Positions 6,081 to 9,118 of a DNA stretch of 9,118 bases are shown piece after piece; within the stretch, counting starts at the first letter, position 1; each line of letters opens with the position of its first letter. The notes beneath the pieces are model-generated. The model was not told where the DNA came from and searched no databases. It saw only the letters and a list, made by a program, of their open reading frames with translations. The translations under genes were made by a program, and so were the position numbers. The DNA comes from Arthrobacter sp. (lineage in GTDB: Bacteria; Actinomycetota; Actinomycetes; Actinomycetales; Micrococcaceae): contig JAODMA010000177.1 in assembly GCA_025464545.1 (NCBI GenBank), forward strand, positions 1-9,118, read 5' to 3'.

Positions 6081-6932
6081 TTAGGCGACGCGGGTGATTT
6101 CCACGGTCACGTTGAGGCCCGAGCCGCCGCCGCCGGAGAGAATGCCCTTCAGCGGCGGCACATCCCGGTAGTCCCGGCCGCGCGCCACAGTGACATGGAA
6201 GTCTCCGGCCGGCTTGTGGTTGGTGGGGTCCCAGCTCCGCCATTCGCCGTCCCACCACTCCAGCCAGGCGTGCGACTGACCCGCTACCGTTTCGCCGAGC
6301 GCTGCCGTCGACCGCGGGTGGAGGTAGCCGGAAACGTAGCGGGCCGGGATCCCGCAGCTGCGCAGGGCGCCGATGGCGAGGTGCGCGAGGTCCTGGCAGA
6401 CACCCTGCCGCTGGCTCCAGGCTTCCTCTGCGTTCGTGGTAACGCCGGTGGAACCCTTCATGTAGGTCATTTCACCGCGCATCCACTCGAACACGGCCAG
6501 GGCGGCCTCATGCGGGTTACGGCCCTCAACGACGCCGGGAACGATGCCGAGGACCTCCGTGCCCGGGCCCGTGAGCTGGGATTGGGGAATCCAGTCGCTG
6601 AACTGGTTCAGCGTTTCCGGAGCCGCCAGGACATCCCAGCACACGATGTCCGCCTCGGAGGGGATTTTCTCCACCCGGTGCACCTCGACCGTGGTCGTGG
6701 CCAGCACTTCCAGGTGCCCGTGCGGCATCTGCATGTCGAAGGCCGTCACCCGGGTGCCCCAGTAGTCGCGGTAGCTGCTCAGGGCTGCCTGCGACGGCGA
6801 GACCTTCATCGAGGACTCCAGCACCACCTGCTGGGGATCCGTCAGCGGCGTCATCCGCGCCTCGTTGTAGGAGAGCGTGACGCGCTTGTTGTACTCGTAG
6901 GCGGTCCTGTGGATGATCTTCAGCCTGGTCAT
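6081..6932 (-). CDS. Transglutaminase-like cysteine protease family protein
   Basis: The protein has 283 residues. Residues 1-90 form the beta-rich N-terminal domain found in bacterial members of this family (MTRLKIIHRTAYEY), and the transglutaminase core covers about 135-245. The papain-like triad is visible: Cys179 in GVCQDLAHL, His221 in GQSHAWLEWW and Asp236 in WDPTNHK. Such bacterial proteins are expected to hydrolyse or transfer amide bonds; a true protein-crosslinking role is not established. There is no signal peptide, so it acts in the cytosol. It is the last gene of the ATP-grasp/alpha-E/transglutaminase set. Its ATG overlaps the alpha-E stop codon in ATGA (6929-6932), and GGGAG lies 7 bases upstream inside that gene, so translation is coupled. 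The family pairing suggests it cuts or rearranges the product, or an inhibitor, of the ATP-grasp ligase; this is inference. Confidence 0.95.
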   Translation of the reverse strand: MTRLKIIHRTAYEYNKRVTLSYNEARMTPLTDPQQVVLESSMKVSPSQAALSSYRDYWGTRVTAFDMQMPHGHLEVLATTTVEVHRVEKIPSEADIVCWDVLAAPETLNQFSDWIPQSQLTGPGTEVLGIVPGVVEGRNPHEAALAVFEWMRGEMTYMKGSTGVTTNAEEAWSQRQGVCQDLAHLAIGALRSCGIPARYVSGYLHPRSTAALGETVAGQSHAWLEWWDGEWRSWDPTNHKPAGDFHVTVARGRDYRDVPPLKGILSGGGGSGLNVTVEITRVA

Positions 6933-7855
6933 GAAACTTCTCCCACCCAGGCCAGTTCGTCTGCCTGATTGAAGTACTTACGGGAAATGGCGTCGGAAGC
7001 CTGCGAAACAGCCTTCTGCACCCGCTCCATGTGCTCGGGCAGTTCCGACATCAGGTCATCCGTGCGGTGGAATTCCAGGAAGGTGCGGGCCTGGCCCACA
7101 ATCCGCCGGGCGTCGTTGATGAATCCGACGCGCTGGGCCGAGGGGTCGAGCTTGGCAAGGCACTCGTCGGCGTCGCTCAGGGCATAGACAATGGAGCGCG
7201 GGAAGAGCCGGTCCAGGAGCAGGAACTCGGCCGCGTGCTGGTCCCCGAAGGCAGCCCGCCGGGTGCGCAGGAAGGACTCGTAGGCCCCGGCGCAGCGGAG
7301 CATGTTCACCCAGGACATCCCGGCTGAAAGGACATCGCGGGTGGAGAGCATCCGCGCGGTCATGTCGGCACGTTCCAACGAACGGCCCAGGACCAGGAAC
7401 AGCCAGCTCTCGTCATGGCTGACCGTGGTGTCCGCGAGGCCGCTGACCATGGCCGTGCGCTCCAGCACCCAGTTGCAGAAGCGATACGTTCCCACCACGT
7501 CCTTACGGTGCTGGTTGAGTCCGTAGTACGTCGTGTTCAGGCTCTCCCAAAGCCCCGAGGAGACGGTCTCGCGGGCGCGGCGGGCGTTCTCACGCGCGGC
7601 GCCCAGGGAACCCGCAATCGAGGTGGCGCTGGTCTTGTCATAGGCCAGCGCGTTCAGGAGCTCGTTGAGGCCGAACTCCTCACTTTGCGGGCGGGCGCCC
7701 ATCACCGCGAGAAGTTCCTGCGCGACGCTGCGCTGTTCTTCCATCGGCAGATGGTTCAGCCGTTCCAGGTGGACATCCAGAATGCGGGCGGTGCCATCGG
7801 CCCGTTCCACATAGCGGCCGATCCAAAAGAGTGATTCGGCAATACGGCTAAGCAT
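6929..7855 (-). CDS. Alpha-E domain protein (DUF403 family)
   Basis: The protein has 308 residues, almost wholly helical, with the hallmark start MLSRIAESLFWIGRYVERAD. This family nearly always occurs beside a circularly permuted ATP-grasp gene; its biochemical role is unknown, and it has been proposed to act with the ligase or bind its product. There is no signal peptide or membrane segment. An internal repeat is visible: GRYVERADGTARIL at 13-26 and GRSLERADMTARML at 157-170, exactly 144 residues apart, sharing GRxxERADxTARxL. This suggests an ancient duplication with functional Arg, Glu and Asp positions. ATG 7855 overlaps the end of the ATP-grasp gene by 8 bases, and an ideal GGAGG (7869-7865) lies 9 bases upstream inside that gene. 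The stop codon overlaps the next start by 4 bases. Confidence 0.95.
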   Translation of the reverse strand: MLSRIAESLFWIGRYVERADGTARILDVHLERLNHLPMEEQRSVAQELLAVMGARPQSEEFGLNELLNALAYDKTSATSIAGSLGAARENARRARETVSSGLWESLNTTYYGLNQHRKDVVGTYRFCNWVLERTAMVSGLADTTVSHDESWLFLVLGRSLERADMTARMLSTRDVLSAGMSWVNMLRCAGAYESFLRTRRAAFGDQHAAEFLLLDRLFPRSIVYALSDADECLAKLDPSAQRVGFINDARRIVGQARTFLEFHRTDDLMSELPEHMERVQKAVSQASDAISRKYFNQADELAWVGEVS

Positions 7856-9118
7856 TCGCGGTTACCTCCAGCGCATCCGAAATCTGTTGCTGTTGCTGTT
7901 GCTCGGTCTGGCGGTCGCGCCAGTTGCTTTCCACGGGCCAGACCGAGACACGTTCGCGGACTGCGACGGCCGGCCGCGGAACGGTCTCCACCGGGACCTG
8001 GGGGGAATCGGCCAGCACCCAGGTGTCTTTGGAGCCGCCACCCTGGCTGGAGTTGACGATCAGCGAGCCTTCCTTGAGCGCCACGCGCGTCAGCCCGCCG
8101 GGCAGGACCCAGACGTCGTCGCCGTCGTTCACGGCGAACGGCCGCAGGTCCACGTGGCGGGGACCGAACTTGTCACCGCTGAGCGTGGGGACCGTGGAGA
8201 GCTGCAGCACTGGCTGGGCGATCCAGCCACGGGGATCGGCGATCACGCGTTTGCGCAGGGCCTCCAGCTCGTCCTTGGACGCGTCGGGACCGATCACCAG
8301 GCCCTTGCCGCCGGAGCCGTCGACGGGTTTGACGACGAGCTCGTCCAGGCGGTCCAGCACTTCTTCGCGTGCTTCCTTTTCTTCCAGCCGGAAGGTGTCA
8401 ACGTTGGCGATGACGGGTTCTTCGTTCAGGTAGTAGCGGATGAGGTCCGGCACATAGCTGTAGACGAGTTTGTCATCGGCGACGCCGTTGCCCACGGCAT
8501 TGGCGATGGTGACCCCGCCGGCGCGGGCCGCATTGACCAGCCCGGGGCAGCCGAGCATGGAATCGGCCCGGAACTGCAACGGATCCAGGAACTCGTCGTC
8601 GATCCGCTTATAGATGACATCCACCCGTTGTTCACCGGCCGTGGTCCGCATGTAGACCCGGTTGCCGCGGCAAATGAGGTCCCGGCCCTCGACGAGCTCG
8701 ACGCCCATCAGCCCTGCCAGCAGGGTGTGCTCGAAATATGCGCTGTTGAACACACCGGGCGTCAGGACCACCACGGTGGGATCATCGACGCCGGAGGGAG
8801 CCGTTTTCCGCAGGGCGGACAACAGCCGGCGGGGGTACTCTTCGACCGGCCGGATGAGCTGCTGGCCGAAGGCTTCTGGGAGCCCCTTGGCCATCGCACG
8901 GCGGTTTTCCAGGACGTAGCTGACCCCGGAGGGCACGCGCACGTTGTCCTCCAGGACCCGGAACGTCCCTGCGGCGTCGCGGACCACGTCGATGCCGGAG
9001 ATGTGGACCCTGACACCGCCGGCCGGTTCGAAGCCGTGCACCTGGCGGTGGAAGTGGGCGCTGGTGGTGACGAGCTGGCGCGGGATCACGCCGTCGGCCA
9101 CTACGGTCATCTTGTCGT
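7848..9118 (-). CDS. Circularly permuted ATP-grasp protein, 5' end outside window
   Basis: The visible 422 residues belong to the circularly permuted type 2 ATP-grasp family (DUF404/DUF407). Counting from ATG 9110, motifs are LEDNVRVPSGVSYVLENR at 53-70, VVKPVDGSGGKGLVIG at 259-274 (nucleotide-binding glycine loop), HVDLRPFAV at 319-327, GGLTRVA at 338-344 and NSSQGGGSKDTWV at 353-365. Family members are about 480-550 residues. The frame stays open to 9118 and homologous sequence starts before ADGVIPRQLV, so the true start, with perhaps 100 more residues, is beyond the window and ATG 9110 is internal. ATP-grasp enzymes join a carboxylate to an amine through an acyl phosphate; here the predicted product is a peptide or amide of unknown identity. 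Six consecutive Gln residues occur at 404-409. It is the upstream visible gene of the coupled three-gene set. Confidence 0.95.
   Translation of the reverse strand, partial: DKMTVVADGVIPRQLVTTSAHFHRQVHGFEPAGGVRVHISGIDVVRDAAGTFRVLEDNVRVPSGVSYVLENRRAMAKGLPEAFGQQLIRPVEEYPRRLLSALRKTAPSGVDDPTVVVLTPGVFNSAYFEHTLLAGLMGVELVEGRDLICRGNRVYMRTTAGEQRVDVIYKRIDDEFLDPLQFRADSMLGCPGLVNAARAGGVTIANAVGNGVADDKLVYSYVPDLIRYYLNEEPVIANVDTFRLEEKEAREEVLDRLDELVVKPVDGSGGKGLVIGPDASKDELEALRKRVIADPRGWIAQPVLQLSTVPTLSGDKFGPRHVDLRPFAVNDGDDVWVLPGGLTRVALKEGSLIVNSSQGGGSKDTWVLADSPQVPVETVPRPAVAVRERVSVWPVESNWRDRQTEQQQQQQISDALEVTANA
7884..7901 (-). repeat. Hexanucleotide repeat coding a Gln run
   Basis: CTGTTG is repeated three times on the + strand, which reads as alternating CAA and CAG codons for six Gln in the C-terminal tail of the ATP-grasp protein. 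Gain or loss of a 6-base unit would keep the frame. Alternating codons lower slippage compared with a pure CAG run. Confidence 0.8.

Noticed and set aside
6039..6968. 309-codon + strand open frame over the transglutaminase-like gene
   Set aside because: Arg/Gly/His-rich shadow translation; the - strand has the full Cys-His-Asp triad and coupled start.

Overview
The window looks like the chromosome of a high-GC Gram-positive bacterium, most likely Micrococcaceae (Arthrobacter/Pseudarthrobacter type). The base composition is GC-rich with strong third-position GC, the glucose-1-phosphate adenylyltransferase is of actinobacterial type, and the response regulator and sensor kinase resemble the mycobacterial DevR/DosR and DevS/DosT proteins. 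This placement is an inference from remembered family sequences; no search was run. No tRNA, rRNA, CRISPR array or insertion sequence was seen.

Left part (1-3039, + strand): glgC for glycogen precursor synthesis, a GC-rich hairpin, then an unusual long SDR-like protein. That protein has a helical N-terminus, a four-cysteine zinc-ribbon-like motif and a Rossmann domain that lacks the usual catalytic tyrosine. It probably starts at the first base of a leaderless mRNA.

Middle part (3040-5980): a degraded universal stress protein (USP) gene on the - strand (about 3050-3254), which fills most of the apparent gap; a divergent DevR/DosR-like response regulator on the + strand (3413-4159); and, converging on it, a GAF-GAF histidine kinase on the - strand (4199-5899). 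The kinase keeps the positions matching the heme-ligating His and the distal Tyr of mycobacterial DosS. It has Gly where DosS has its gating Glu, as DosT does. A DevR-box-like site lies between the USP remnant and the regulator. The block reads as a rearranged, partly decayed relative of the mycobacterial Rv3134c(usp)-devR-devS hypoxia locus.

Right part (6081-9118, - strand): three translationally coupled genes in the order circularly permuted ATP-grasp (5' end outside the window), alpha-E protein, transglutaminase-like protease. They overlap by 8 and 4 bases. This conserved cassette has been predicted from comparative genomics to make or process a peptide or amide-linked product, but its substrate is not established. 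It is the most system-like and least understood part of the window.
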